The notes under the pieces: model-generated
Told to the model about the DNA's origin: nothing
The model's database searches: none
The model's input: only the letters and a program-made list of their open reading frames with translations
Shown here: positions 39,675 to 50,069 of the stretch, in pieces
Position numbering within the stretch: the first letter of the stretch is position 1
How the letters are laid out: each line of letters starts with the position of its first letter
Position numbers and translations under genes: made by a program
Source of the DNA: Deltaproteobacteria bacterium
GTDB taxonomy: Bacteria > Myxococcota_A > UBA796 > CAJQPC01
Direction: 5' to 3'
Assembly (NCBI GenBank): GCA_016717595.1
Contig: JADKFE010000030.1
Coordinates: forward strand, 1-64,000
DNA length: 64,000 nt

Positions 39675-40754
39675 CTACAGCAGGCGCGTCTCGCCGAGCT
39701 GCTCCAAGGCCACGGTGAGCGCCCGCACGTCTTGGGCGCGCTCCCGAGGGCAGACCATCAACACGTCGCCGACCTGCACCACGACGAGGCCCTCGACGCC
39801 CAAGAGCGCGACGGTCTGCCCAGGGGCGTAGACGACGTTCTGTTGTGCGTCGTGGCTCACGACCAGGGCCGCTCGGCCAACACCGCCGCTCACCGGGGGC
39901 AGGATGTCCGCGAGGGCCTCCCAGCTCCCGACGTCCGACCAGCCGAGCTCCCCGCGCACGGTCAAGACGTGGGAGTGGCGCTCCATGACGCCATAGTCGA
40001 TGGAGGTGCGATCCATCTTGTTGTACAGCTCCACCAGCCGCTCGGGGTGGGCGCGGAGCTGCTCCAAGGCCGTCCAGGTGCGCGGGAGGTGCTGGCGGTA
40101 CGCGTCGCGCATGGCCTCGACGGTGAACACGAACATGCCCGCGTTCCACAGGTGTTCGCCCCCGGCGACGTACTGCGCGGCGAGCTCGGCGTCGGGCTTC
40201 TCGACGAAGCGGCTCACCCGCAAGAACGGGCGATCGCCGAAGCTGCCCAAGGCGCCGCCGACCTCTAAGTAGCCGTAGCCCGTCTCGGCGCGGGTGGGCA
40301 CGAGGCCGATGGTGACCAGGGCGTTTGTGGCGCGGGCGGCCTCGGCGCAGTCGAGCAGGAGATCCCGAAGCTCGTCCTCTTCACGGATGAGGTGGTCCGA
40401 GGGCAGCACGATCATCACGGCGTTGCGCCCGTGGCTGCGGTGGCCCACCTCCAAGACGCCCCAGCCCACCGCCGGGGCGGTGTTGCGGCCCTCGGGCTCA
40501 ACGAGCAGGTTCTCGGGCGGCAACATGCCGAGCTCCGCGCGCAGGGGCTCGGCCATCTCGGCGGAGGTGACGACGAGCACACGCTCGGCGGGGACGATGG
40601 GCAGCACGCGGTCTACGGTGGCGCGGATGAGCGTCGTCTCGCCGTTCACCGAGAGGCACTGCTTGGGCAAGCCGCGCCGTGACCAAGGCCAGAACCGTGT
40701 GCCCCGCCCCCCGGCGATGATCAGCACAAAGACGTCATCGCTGCGGTCAGTCAT
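39675..40754 (-). CDS. manC: mannose-1-phosphate guanylyltransferase
   Basis: 359 residues. It makes GDP-mannose from mannose-1-phosphate and GTP. The nucleotidyltransferase signature is IIAGGRGTRFWPWSR followed by LPKQCL, then the family's EPEGRNTAPAVGWG and VLPSDHLI. The second conserved motif is FVEKPDAELAAQYV and WNAGMFVF; GWSDVGSWEAL is the usual end of the catalytic domain. The bifunctional forms have a C-terminal phosphomannose isomerase domain of about 120 residues, which is absent here, so it is the short form. It overlaps the stop of trmL (ATGA). Product feeds the reductase gene two places downstream. Confidence 0.9.
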   Translation of the reverse strand: MTDRSDDVFVLIIAGGRGTRFWPWSRRGLPKQCLSVNGETTLIRATVDRVLPIVPAERVLVVTSAEMAEPLRAELGMLPPENLLVEPEGRNTAPAVGWGVLEVGHRSHGRNAVMIVLPSDHLIREEDELRDLLLDCAEAARATNALVTIGLVPTRAETGYGYLEVGGALGSFGDRPFLRVSRFVEKPDAELAAQYVAGGEHLWNAGMFVFTVEAMRDAYRQHLPRTWTALEQLRAHPERLVELYNKMDRTSIDYGVMERHSHVLTVRGELGWSDVGSWEALADILPPVSGGVGRAALVVSHDAQQNVVYAPGQTVALLGVEGLVVVQVGDVLMVCPRERAQDVRALTVALEQLGETRLL

Positions 40755-41245
40755 GGGGCCTCAACGGGGAAGAGCTCGGGGCGCAGGGCTTGCAGAGCGC
40801 CATACGCCGCCACCGCCGCGGCGTTGGAGAGGTTGAGGCTACGCGCCGGGCCCGGGATGGGGATTCGCCAGGCGCCGAAGCGGTCTACCAGGGCGTCGGC
40901 GAGGCCCACGGACTCGCGCCCAAACACGAGCACGTCGCCTCGTTCCCAAGGGATCTGGGTGTAGACCCCAGCGCCCCGGGTAGAGAACAGGCGCAGATTG
41001 CGGCCTTGGGCCCAGGCGAAGAAGGCGTCGTCGTCGGGATAGACCGCGAGGTCTACCTCACGCCAGTGGTCGATGCCCGCGCGCCGCACGGCCTTCTCGT
41101 CCAGCGAGAAGCCCAAAGGGCACACCAGATGCAGCCGCGCGCCCAAGCCGATGCACAGCCGCCCGATGTTCCCGGTGTTGCCCGGGATCTCCGGCTGGAG
41201 CAGGGCGATGTGCAGAAGCGGCTCGGCGGCGGGCGCATCAGCCAC
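40751..41245 (-). CDS. trmL: tRNA (cytidine/uridine-2'-O-)-methyltransferase
   Basis: 164 residues, the usual length for this small SPOUT enzyme. It methylates the 2'-O of the wobble base 34 in certain leucine tRNAs. The knotted-fold motifs are all here: IALLQPEIPGNTGNIGRLC at the N-terminus, LVFGRESVGLA in the middle, IPIPGPARSLNLSNAAAVAA at the end. It lies 5 bp after the grpE stop and overlaps manC downstream. It has no TRAM-like extension. The function is well established for the family. Confidence 0.9.
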   Translation of the reverse strand: MADAPAAEPLLHIALLQPEIPGNTGNIGRLCIGLGARLHLVCPLGFSLDEKAVRRAGIDHWREVDLAVYPDDDAFFAWAQGRNLRLFSTRGAGVYTQIPWERGDVLVFGRESVGLADALVDRFGAWRIPIPGPARSLNLSNAAAVAAYGALQALRPELFPVEAP

Positions 41246-41250
41246 TGGGA

Positions 41251-41853
41251 TCAGGCCTCACCCGCCGGGGCGGTGTACTGGCCGACGATGACCCGCGCGG
41301 GGCGGATCACCCGGGTGCCGACGCGGAAGCCCGCGGAGAACACCTGGGCGACGCGGCCGTCCAGACGCTCTTCAGCGACGGGCATCGTGGTGAGCGCCTC
41401 GTGCTGATCGGGGTTGAAGGCGTCACCCACGGCGCCGAACTCTTGCAGGCCGAGGCCCTGAAAACCCTCCAGGAACGCGCGCTGAACGAGCTCTAAGCCC
41501 TGAAGCAGGGTGGGGTCGATCTCCGCGCGCTGCATCGCCGAGAGGGTGCGGCGCAGGTTCTCCAGGGGCTCAAACAGCCGGGAGACCACCTCACCGCGCT
41601 GAATCTCCTCTTTGAGGGCCGTCTGGCGCTCAAGACGGGTCTTGTACGCGGCCATCTCCTCTTGGGCGTTCTTGTAGGCCCCAGAGACGGCCCGCAGCCG
41701 CGCCGTGGTGTCGTTGAGCTGGCGCTCAAGCTCCTCGACCCGAGCGTCCACGAGCACCTCGACGCCAGCGCCGCCGTCGTCATAGCCGCTGTCTTGGCCC
41801 GCCTCAGCGTCTTCGACGGGCGCCTGCTCTTCTTGGTTCTGGTCATCCGACAT
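41251..41853 (-). CDS. grpE: nucleotide exchange factor GrpE
   Basis: 200 residues from the ATG at 41853 (GAGGAG upstream). The N-terminus is acidic and disordered, followed by a long coiled coil (VDARVEELERQLNDTTARLR), and the GrpE beta-domain with FNPDQHEALTTMPV and VFSAGFRVGTRVIRPARVIV. GrpE swaps ADP for ATP on DnaK. dnaK and dnaJ are not near, so it stands apart from its usual operon; it heads a grpE-trmL-manC-lipoprotein-reductase run. I see no CIRCE element or heat-shock promoter upstream. Confidence 0.9.
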   Translation of the reverse strand: MSDDQNQEEQAPVEDAEAGQDSGYDDGGAGVEVLVDARVEELERQLNDTTARLRAVSGAYKNAQEEMAAYKTRLERQTALKEEIQRGEVVSRLFEPLENLRRTLSAMQRAEIDPTLLQGLELVQRAFLEGFQGLGLQEFGAVGDAFNPDQHEALTTMPVAEERLDGRVAQVFSAGFRVGTRVIRPARVIVGQYTAPAGEA

Positions 41854-41977
41854 AGGAAGCTCCTCGTGAGGCTGCAAGCTAACCCCAGGGCCCTTCGCGG
41901 CAAGGCGTGGCCCTCGGCGCTTGACGGCGCGCCGCGTGGGGCTAGAGGGGAGGTCCGCCCGGCGACTAGGTGACACG

Positions 41978-43249
41978 ATGGAAGACAAACAGACCCAGCA
42001 GATGACGATCCTCGCGGCTGTGCTCGTGGCCTTGGTGCTGGTCATCAAGCTCGTCGAACCGCCCGCTCCTGAAGAAGAGGCCAGCTCCGACGACAAAGAC
42101 CTCGTCGAGATCAAGGCGTCCGAGGTCGTCGGCCTCACCTTGACCACTGAAGAGGGCAGCCTCATCGCCGAGCGCGGCGAGAGCGGCTGGCGCCTCGTCT
42201 CCCCGATTCAGGCCAAAGGCAAGACGAGCGATCTGGACGGCCTCGTCGAGCTCGTAGACGCCTTGCGGGTGGGTGAGCCCATCACCGGCGCCTCCCCCGC
42301 CACCTACGGCCTGGAGACCCCCAAAGCCAGCCTGACCCTACGCCGCGCGGGCGGCGGTGAGCTGCGCTTAGACGTCGGCGCAGACAGCCCCGTGGGCTTC
42401 AAGAGCTACGTTCGCCTGGATGGCGGCGAGGTGCTCGTCGCCTCGGGCCACCCCAACGAGACCTTGCTCAAGCCCTTCGCCGCGCTGCGGGACGACGCCG
42501 TGGTGCAAGACGTGGATCCCTACGAGATCACCCGCGTACGGTTTGAGCAAGACGCCCTGGAGTCTTGGGTGGCCGAGCGCCGGCCCGACAGCTCGTGGTG
42601 GCTCTCCGACGGCCGCCGCGCCTCCGCCGACCGCCTCACCGCCCTGGCCGAGCGCCTCGCCACCCTACGTTTTGAGACCTTCTGGGAGGACCTGAGCCCC
42701 GCCGAGGTCGGCCTCAACCCGCCCCTGGCCGCGCTCACCTTCACCTCCCCAACGGGCGAGATCACCCTGCCCTTGGGCCAAGAGCGCGCGGGCGGGCGGC
42801 TGATCCAGTCCCCGTCAGGCACCATCGGCACCATCGGCGACCAGGCCTCCGTCACGCCGCCGCTGGGTGAGCTGTTGGAGCCCCGCCTGGTGCCCCTGGC
42901 GCCGTCTTTGGTCGACAGCCTCACCGTCACCTGGGAGGGCAAGACCGCCCGCTGGACCCGCAGCGGCGAGACCTGGACCCTCAACGGCGCCCCCGACAGC
43001 GCCCAGGGCGTCGGCGCCATCTCGTTCATCATCGACGGTCAGGCCGACCGCGCCGCGCGCCCCGCCGAGCCGAACGTCGTCTCCGGGCGCATCGAGGCCA
43101 GCGCCGGTGAAGGCGGCAGCCTCGTGATCATCCTCGGCGAGGCCGTCGAGGGGGGCCGCGTCGCCCGTGAGGAGTCCGGCGGCCCGGCGTTTTTGGTGCC
43201 CCAGACCACCGTCGACAAGCTCACCGAGATGCCCTTCGCCGCGCCCTGA
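41978..43249 (+). CDS. DUF4340 protein, membrane-anchored
   Basis: 423 residues from the ATG at 41978. A single N-terminal membrane span (MTILAAVLVALVLVIKLV) precedes a periplasmic beta-rich protein. The DUF4340 features are repeated: WRLVSPIQAKGKTSDLDGLVEL, YGLETPKASLTL, and later WWLSDGRRASADRLTALAERLATLRF and VGLNPPLAALTF. In many bacteria such proteins are encoded beside ABC-2-type permeases and a GldG-like protein. Here it stands alone; an ABC-2-like permease gene is 20 kb away at the right edge. It is divergent from grpE and convergent with ffh. Confidence 0.8.
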   Translation: MEDKQTQQMTILAAVLVALVLVIKLVEPPAPEEEASSDDKDLVEIKASEVVGLTLTTEEGSLIAERGESGWRLVSPIQAKGKTSDLDGLVELVDALRVGEPITGASPATYGLETPKASLTLRRAGGGELRLDVGADSPVGFKSYVRLDGGEVLVASGHPNETLLKPFAALRDDAVVQDVDPYEITRVRFEQDALESWVAERRPDSSWWLSDGRRASADRLTALAERLATLRFETFWEDLSPAEVGLNPPLAALTFTSPTGEITLPLGQERAGGRLIQSPSGTIGTIGDQASVTPPLGELLEPRLVPLAPSLVDSLTVTWEGKTARWTRSGETWTLNGAPDSAQGVGAISFIIDGQADRAARPAEPNVVSGRIEASAGEGGSLVIILGEAVEGGRVAREESGGPAFLVPQTTVDKLTEMPFAAP

Positions 43250-43276
43250 GCGCCGAGAATCAAGCGCCCAGCAGGC

Positions 43277-44878
<1,602 letters not shown>

Positions 44879-44944
44879 CGCGGAGGTCTCCTGAAGATGA
44901 CGGCTTGGCCCCTTAACGCGCCCTGGGCGCCTGACACACCCCAA

Positions 44945-45454
44945 TCAACGGCTGGGCTCACCAATCCGCGCCAGGGACTCCCGGGGCCACGGCGCCTGGG
45001 GATCGAGGCGAAGGGCCTCACGCCACGCGGCCACGGCCTCTTCAGCGCGGCCAAGGCCCATGAGCGCGTTCCCCCGGCCGTTGTGGGCCAAGGCCAGCTC
45101 AGGGCGTAGGGCGAGCGCCCGCTCATAGGCTGTCAGCGCGTCGGCGAAGCCCCCGCCGAGCTGCAGCGCGTCGCCGCGCCCATGCCACGCCCAAGGCTCC
45201 TCAGGATCCAGGCGTGTGGCCAGCTCAAACTGATAGAGCGCCTCGCCGAGCCGCCCATCGGCCAGGGCCCGACGCCCGGCGGCCAGGGCCGTGTACACCG
45301 TCGGCGCCGCCGTCCCCTCCCCGCCTTTGTCGCGGCCGGTGAGCCGGTTGAGCAAGGGCTCGTCTGGGCGCCCCACCAGCCGACCCAAGGCGCCGAGACC
45401 GCGCGTGAGCAGTCGCTCCGCCCGACGAAGACGCGGATCAGCCCAGCGCGACAT
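44945..45454 (-). CDS. TPR-repeat protein
   Basis: 169 residues from ATG 45454; a GTG two codons earlier is possible. A basic N-terminal helix region is followed by three TPR units (GRLGEALYQFELATRLDPEE, FADALTAYERALALRPELAL, GRAEEAVAAWREALRLDPQA). No signal peptide. It lies 66 bp before the ffh ATG on the same strand, so both may be transcribed together. Partner unknown. Confidence 0.75.
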   Translation of the reverse strand: MSRWADPRLRRAERLLTRGLGALGRLVGRPDEPLLNRLTGRDKGGEGTAAPTVYTALAAGRRALADGRLGEALYQFELATRLDPEEPWAWHGRGDALQLGGGFADALTAYERALALRPELALAHNGRGNALMGLGRAEEAVAAWREALRLDPQAPWPRESLARIGEPSR

Positions 45455-45469
45455 CAACACGACCCTGGC

Positions 45470-45498
45470 TTGACGCCTTGATGAGCTTGGGGCATTCT
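45470..45498 (+). promoter_or_regulatory. candidate promoter for the vWA lipoprotein gene
   Basis: TTGACG at 45470-45475, a 17-nt spacer and CATTCT at 45493-45498. It is 32 bp before the ATG of the vWA gene and sits in the divergent gap with the TPR gene. The -10 box is weak. Confidence 0.35.
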
Positions 45499-45530
45499 GC
45501 TGATCCTCCTGTGTTCATCGGAGAGCCTCC

Positions 45531-46532
45531 ATGCGCTTGCCGCTCACTCTGGCCTTCATCTTCGCCGCTGGCTGCTCAGACTACACGGTCATCGTGCGCG
45601 ACGGGGGCGACGTCTTCTACCAGGATCCCTCCTCCGAGGTCGACATCCTCCTGGTCGTAGACGACTCCTGCTCGATGGGGCCTTACCAGTCGAAGCTCTC
45701 GACGAACTTTGAGGAGTTCATCAGCTTCTTCACCGACGCCAACGTCGATTACCACATCGGCGTGATCACCACCGACGTGATGGCCGAGTCCGCGGGCAAC
45801 ATCCTCGGCGACATCATCACCACCGAGACCGAGAACGCCTCGGACGTCTTCGGCGAGATCGTCAGCGTCGGCACCGCGGGCTCGGGCAACGAGATGGGCC
45901 TGCACGCCGCGTACCTCGCGCTCACCGAGCCCCGCGTCTCTACGACCAACGCCGGGTTCATCCGCGATTCCGCCAGCCTGAGCGTGCTCTTCGTCTCCGA
46001 TGAAGAGGACGCCTCGCCCCTGCCCACCGCCGACTACGTCAACCAGCTCCGGGACATCAAAGACTCCCGGGATCGGGCGGTGTTTAACGCCTCGGCGCTC
46101 GTGGTCACGAACGTCAAAGAGTGTACGTCCGCGGCCCAGGCCGGCAGCTCTCGGGGCGACCGTTACCTCGACGTCGCCGCGCAGTCCAGCGGCGTCTCCG
46201 GCAGCATCTGCGCGGACTCCTTCTCCGACATCATCACTGAGCTGTCCCTGAACGCCTCCCGGCTCATGGACACGTTCTACCTCACCGACCTGCCGGCCCC
46301 GAACTCCATCGAGGTCAGCGTGAACGAGACAGCGCTGCCCTGCGAAGACGGCGCGTGGACCTACACCCTCGTCGAGCAGGACGACGGCACGGCGCTCCCC
46401 GCGGTGGTCTTTCAGCGTGACCAGCTCCCCGGCCCCTCGTCCCAGATCGCCATTCGGTACGACTTCGGCGACGGCGACCCCGAAGGTTTCTGCGCCGGCT
46501 CCACCACTGAAGACACCGGGAGCGCCCCTTGA
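45531..46532 (+). CDS. vWA-domain lipoprotein
   Basis: 333 residues. Signal peptide LTLAFIFAAGC with lipobox. The von Willebrand A domain begins with VDILLVVDDSCSMGPYQ, where DDSCSM is a variant of the metal-site DxSxS with Cys in between; a later FVSDEEDASP carries acidic residues of the site. The rest has an Ig-like C-terminal domain (NSIEVSVNETALPCEDGAWT). Such proteins mediate metal-dependent adhesion and are numerous in Myxococcota. GGAG lies 7 nt before the ATG. The stop overlaps the next gene (TTGA). Confidence 0.8.
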   Translation: MRLPLTLAFIFAAGCSDYTVIVRDGGDVFYQDPSSEVDILLVVDDSCSMGPYQSKLSTNFEEFISFFTDANVDYHIGVITTDVMAESAGNILGDIITTETENASDVFGEIVSVGTAGSGNEMGLHAAYLALTEPRVSTTNAGFIRDSASLSVLFVSDEEDASPLPTADYVNQLRDIKDSRDRAVFNASALVVTNVKECTSAAQAGSSRGDRYLDVAAQSSGVSGSICADSFSDIITELSLNASRLMDTFYLTDLPAPNSIEVSVNETALPCEDGAWTYTLVEQDDGTALPAVVFQRDQLPGPSSQIAIRYDFGDGDPEGFCAGSTTEDTGSAP

Positions 46533-47170
46533 ACCTCCTCATCTCCCTCCTGCTCCTCGCGGGCTGCGACCGGCCCTCGGCGGCCGAGTGCCTCGACAAC
46601 ACCATGTGTGAGCCCGGCTTCGTCTGTTACGAGCAGGCCTGCCGCGCGGCGGAGTGTACGGACTCGACGCAGTGTGGCATCCAGCAATACTGCGATCCCC
46701 GCTCCTTCCGCTGCTCCGATGGCTGCTTAACCGCAGACGACTGCATGGCCGGCGAGGCGTGCAACACCCAGACCCGCACCTGCACTGAAGCCGCCTGCCG
46801 CACGACGGAGCTCGACTGCCCCGTCGGCGAGTTCTGCGACACGGTGACCGGCGACTGCTTCGCCTCCGATGATCCCCTCTGCTCCAAGTCCTGCGACGTC
46901 GGCTCGCCCAGCAACTCTTGCCCGGCGGGCATGAGCTGCGAGGTCACCACCATCGGCGACACCTGCCGCCGCGACGCCGACTGCGAGGCCGGCTGGTTCT
47001 GCGACCTGTTCACCGACAACGTCATGTACTGCCACCAAGACTTCTGCCTCACCACCTGCCGCCCCGCCGACGACGACCCTTGCCCCGCGGGCTTCACCTG
47101 CGTGCAGGGCTCGGTCGGGAACGTCTGTTATGGCGACTGCGGCTGGTACAAAGAGAACGGCTACCTCTGA
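46529..47170 (+). CDS. Cys-rich lipoprotein
   Basis: 213 residues from a TTG that overlaps the vWA stop. Signal LLISLLLLAGC with lipobox. The mature protein has more than 30 Cys in repeated units of about 20-30 residues such as CLDNTMCEPGFVC, CTDSTQCGIQQYC, CLTADDCMAGEAC, and CRRDADCEAGWFC. The pattern C-x4-7-C-x4-6-C resembles dickkopf-like or EGF-like repeats found in predatory and multicellular bacteria. Structural disulfides make it an extracellular adhesin or decoy. Encoded as a pair with the vWA protein; probably they act together. Confidence 0.8.
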   Translation: MNLLISLLLLAGCDRPSAAECLDNTMCEPGFVCYEQACRAAECTDSTQCGIQQYCDPRSFRCSDGCLTADDCMAGEACNTQTRTCTEAACRTTELDCPVGEFCDTVTGDCFASDDPLCSKSCDVGSPSNSCPAGMSCEVTTIGDTCRRDADCEAGWFCDLFTDNVMYCHQDFCLTTCRPADDDPCPAGFTCVQGSVGNVCYGDCGWYKENGYL

Positions 47171-47173
47171 GCC

Positions 47174-47662
47174 TCAGCCCAGGCCCGTTGAGCCAAAGCC
47201 GCCCGCGCCCCGGGCGGTTTTTTGTGCCTCCGTCTCCGCGAGGTCCAGCTCAACCAGGGCCGCTCGGGCGAACCGAGCGAGCACAAGCTGGGCGATGCGG
47301 TCGCCCCGCGCCACGGTGAAGGGCTCGGCGCCGAGGTTCACGAGCAGCACCTTGACCTCGCCCCGGTAGTCGGCGTCGATGGTGCCCGGCCCGTTGAGCA
47401 CGGTGACGCCGTGTTTGTAGGCGAGGCCCGACCGGGCGCGGATCTGCCCCTCGTGGCCCTCGGGGATGTGCAGGATGAGGCCCGTCGGCACGAGCGCGCG
47501 GGCGCCAGGGGCCAAGACCAGGGGCTCCACGACCGCGGCGCGTAGGTCGAGCCCGGCGGCCCCCTCCGTGGCGTAGGCGGGCAGCTCCAGGCCCTCGGCG
47601 TGGGGCAGGCGCAGCGCCGGCAGGGTCAGCGTGTCGGGGCGAAGGGGCGTTGACGCAGACAT
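47174..47662 (-). CDS. dut: deoxyuridine 5'-triphosphate nucleotidohydrolase
   Basis: 162 residues from ATG 47662. It removes dUTP and yields dUMP for thymidylate synthesis. All five trimeric dUTPase motifs are present: AAGLDLRAAV (1), RSGLAYKHGV (2, with ARSG), GPGTIDADYRGEV (3), GDRIAQLVL (4), and ARGAGGFGSTG (5, at the C-terminus). It is the last gene of the rbfA-truB-rpsO-pnp-dut run, separated from pnp by a strong terminator whose tail overlaps its ribosome site GGGAG. The motif 5 codons carry the terminator of the convergent Cys-rich gene on the other strand. Confidence 0.92.
   Translation of the reverse strand: MSASTPLRPDTLTLPALRLPHAEGLELPAYATEGAAGLDLRAAVVEPLVLAPGARALVPTGLILHIPEGHEGQIRARSGLAYKHGVTVLNGPGTIDADYRGEVKVLLVNLGAEPFTVARGDRIAQLVLARFARAALVELDLAETEAQKTARGAGGFGSTGLG
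47199..47223 (+). terminator. intrinsic terminator for the vWA/Cys-rich gene pair, inside dut
   Basis: Stem CCGCCCG / CGGGCGG with a 5-nt loop, followed by six T (47218-47223) on the plus strand. It begins 29 bp after the Cys-rich gene stop and lies wholly inside the 3' end of dut, in the codons of its motif 5. Confidence 0.7.
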
Positions 47663-47673
47663 TGTTGGCTCCC

Positions 47674-47720
47674 AAAAAAGCGACACGCGCCGAGGAGAGG
47701 CTCCCCGGCGCGCGGCGTGT
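47674..47720 (-). terminator. intrinsic terminator after pnp
   Basis: On the minus strand a long GC stem (GCGCCGGGGAG pairs with CTCCTCGGCGC, with outer ACAC/GTGT) is followed by CGC and six T (47679-47674). It begins 28 bp after the pnp stop and ends 12 bp before the dut ATG. dut must therefore rely on read-through or on its own promoter inside this stretch. Confidence 0.75.
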
Positions 47721-47748
47721 TGTGATCTTGGCCCGGATGGGCGGCGGA

Positions 47749-49869
47749 TCAGAAGTCCATCGAGGCGTCGAGGGCCTCTTTGCGGGACAGGCGGATCTTG
47801 CCGGCCTTGTCTACGTCGATGACGCGGACAAGCACCTCGTCCCCTTCGCTCACCACGTCGGTGACGCGCTCAACGCGCTCCTTGGCGAGGTGGCTGATGT
47901 GGACGAGGCCGTCGGTGCCGGGGAAGATCTCGACGAAGGCGCCGAAGTCTACGATGCGCTTGACCACGCCCAGGTACAGCTTGCCGATCTCGGCCTCTTG
48001 GGTGAGCTCACGGATCATCGCGATGGCCTTGGCCGTGGCCTCTTGGCTCGTCGCGGCGATCATGATCTTGCCCGAGTCGTCGATGTTCAGCGTGGTCCCG
48101 GTCTTGTCCTGGATGCCACGGATGACCTTGCCGCCCGGCCCGATGATGTCGCGGATCTTGTCGGTCTTGATCTGGATCGTGGTGATGCGCGGGGCGTGGG
48201 CGGAGAGCTCCGGCCGGGGCGCCGCGATGACCTTGGCCATCTCGCCGAGGATGTGCACACGACCGTCCTTGGCCTGGTTGAGCGCCTTGCTCATCACCGC
48301 CCGGGGCACGCCGCGCACCTTGCAGTCCATCTGGAAGGCCGTGATGCCCGCCGTGGTGCCGGTGACCTTGAAGTCCATGTCGCCGAGGTGGTCCTCGTCG
48401 CCGAGGATGTCGGAGAGGACGGCGAACTTCTCGCCCTCCTTGATGAGGCCCATGGCGATGCCGGCCACCGGGGCCTTGATGGGCACGCCGGCGTCCATGA
48501 GCGCCAAGGTGGAGCCGCAGACCGTCGCCATGGACGAGGAGCCGTTGGACTCCAAGACGTCAGACGAGCAGCGCAGCACGTAGGGGAAGGACTCAAACTT
48601 GGGCAGCACGGCCTCTAAGGCGCGGTGCGCCAAGGCGCCGTGGCCGACCTCGCGGCGCTTGGGGGCGCGCAGGGCCTGGGCCTCGCCGGTGCAGAACGGC
48701 GGGAAGTTGTAGGTCAACATCCAGTTGCGCACGGGCTCCGTGGCGCCCGGCCAGTCGATGCGCTGGTTGTCGCGCTCGGTGCCCAAGGCGACGGTGACGA
48801 AGGCCTGGGTCTCGCCGCGGGTGAAGACCGCCGAGCCGTGGGCGCGGGCGGCCATGCCGACCTCGCTCCAGATGGCGCGGATCTTGTCCGAGGCGCGGCC
48901 GTCGATGCGCAGGTTCTCCTTGATGACGCGCTGGCGCATCACCTTGGTGGAGAGCTTCTCAAGGGCGGACTCCGCCTGCTTGAGCTGCACGTCGAGGTCG
49001 GCCGCCCCGGCGAGGGCGTCGATCAGATCGGCCTTGATGGACTCGCTCACGGCCTTGATGGCGTCGCGGCGGGCGTGTTTGCCGGTGACGGCCAAGGCGG
49101 CCTCGATGGCCTCCTTCTTCTTGGCCACGGCGGCGGTGAGGTGCTCGGGGATGCCCGCGGGGGGCTCCACCACACGCTTGGGGCGACCGGCCAGCTCGCG
49201 GAGCTGGTTGATGCCGCCGATGATCGTCTGGATCGCCTCGTGGCCGAGGTCCAAGGCGTCGAGCATGACCTCCTCAGAGACCTCATGCGCGCCGCCCTCC
49301 ACCATGATGATCGCGTCCGCGGTGCCCGCGACGACGATGCTCAGGGTGGCCGCGGCGCGACCGGCCAGGTCGGGGTTCACGACGAGCTTGCCGTCGATCT
49401 GGCAGACACGAACACCAGCGCAGGCCTCGGCCATGGGGGCGTCGGAGACGTGCAGCGCGGCGGAGGAGCCGCAGAGGCTCAACCAGTCGGTCTCGTGGTT
49501 GGGGTCGTAGCTGATGACCGTCGCGATGACCTGGGTGTCACAGCGAAAGTTTTTGGGGAAGAGGGGGCGGATGGGGCGGTCGATGAGGCGGGAGATGAGC
49601 GTCGTGCGCTCGTTGCCGCGGCCCTCACGCTTGAGGAAGCCGCCGGGGATGACGCCCCGGGAGCCGTCGCGGTCTTGGTAGTCCACGGTGAGGGGCAAGA
49701 AGTCGAAGGGGCCCGGCTTGAGGGTGCAGACCGCTGTGCAGAGGACGGAGCTGTCGCCGACGCTGGCGACCACGGCGCCGGAGGCCTGCTTGGCGTACTT
49801 GCCCGTGGAGAAGGTGATGGTCTGGCCGCCGACTTGGACGGAGACGGAGTGTTCAGTGACACCGTGCAT
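47749..49869 (-). CDS. pnp: polyribonucleotide nucleotidyltransferase (PNPase)
   Basis: 706 residues from ATG 49869, the usual length. A 3'-5' phosphorolytic exoribonuclease of the degradosome. Two RNase PH-like halves (first with RPLFPKNFRCDTQVIATVIS and ERTTLISRLIDRPIRPLF; second with GESSSMATVCGS-like, here GSSSMATVCGSTLALMDAGV), then a KH domain (IRDIIGPGGKVIRGIQ) and an S1 domain (YLGVVKRIVDFGAFVEIFPG). The catalytic Asp residues are in GDEDHLGDMDFKV. Follows rpsO with a hairpin in between, the arrangement known from E. coli. Confidence 0.95.
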   Translation of the reverse strand: MHGVTEHSVSVQVGGQTITFSTGKYAKQASGAVVASVGDSSVLCTAVCTLKPGPFDFLPLTVDYQDRDGSRGVIPGGFLKREGRGNERTTLISRLIDRPIRPLFPKNFRCDTQVIATVISYDPNHETDWLSLCGSSAALHVSDAPMAEACAGVRVCQIDGKLVVNPDLAGRAAATLSIVVAGTADAIIMVEGGAHEVSEEVMLDALDLGHEAIQTIIGGINQLRELAGRPKRVVEPPAGIPEHLTAAVAKKKEAIEAALAVTGKHARRDAIKAVSESIKADLIDALAGAADLDVQLKQAESALEKLSTKVMRQRVIKENLRIDGRASDKIRAIWSEVGMAARAHGSAVFTRGETQAFVTVALGTERDNQRIDWPGATEPVRNWMLTYNFPPFCTGEAQALRAPKRREVGHGALAHRALEAVLPKFESFPYVLRCSSDVLESNGSSSMATVCGSTLALMDAGVPIKAPVAGIAMGLIKEGEKFAVLSDILGDEDHLGDMDFKVTGTTAGITAFQMDCKVRGVPRAVMSKALNQAKDGRVHILGEMAKVIAAPRPELSAHAPRITTIQIKTDKIRDIIGPGGKVIRGIQDKTGTTLNIDDSGKIMIAATSQEATAKAIAMIRELTQEAEIGKLYLGVVKRIVDFGAFVEIFPGTDGLVHISHLAKERVERVTDVVSEGDEVLVRVIDVDKAGKIRLSRKEALDASMDF

Positions 49870-50033
49870 GAGTTCTCTCTTTTGACGCTTTTTTGCTTTT
49901 TGGCGTTGTAAAGTCTTGATGAGATGGCCGGAGAGCGGATCCCGTTGGCCTTCGTCGTCAGAGCGGCGGGCGCTCTGGCGACGGAGGGCGACGAAACCCA
50001 ACACACCGGCGCGGAATGTGCCCTGAGAAGCGA

Positions 50034-50064
50034 AGAGGGCCGGAGGGGGTACCTCCGGCCCTCT
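50034..50064 (-). terminator. hairpin between rpsO and pnp
   Basis: A 13-bp perfect inverted repeat (AGAGGGCCGGAGG / CCTCCGGCCCTCT) with a 5-nt loop, 5 bp after the rpsO stop. The bases after it on the minus strand are TCGCTTCTC rather than a T-run, so it may be a weak terminator or a double-stranded RNA processing site, as RNase III does at this place in E. coli. Confidence 0.65.
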
Positions 50065-50069
50065 GGGCC

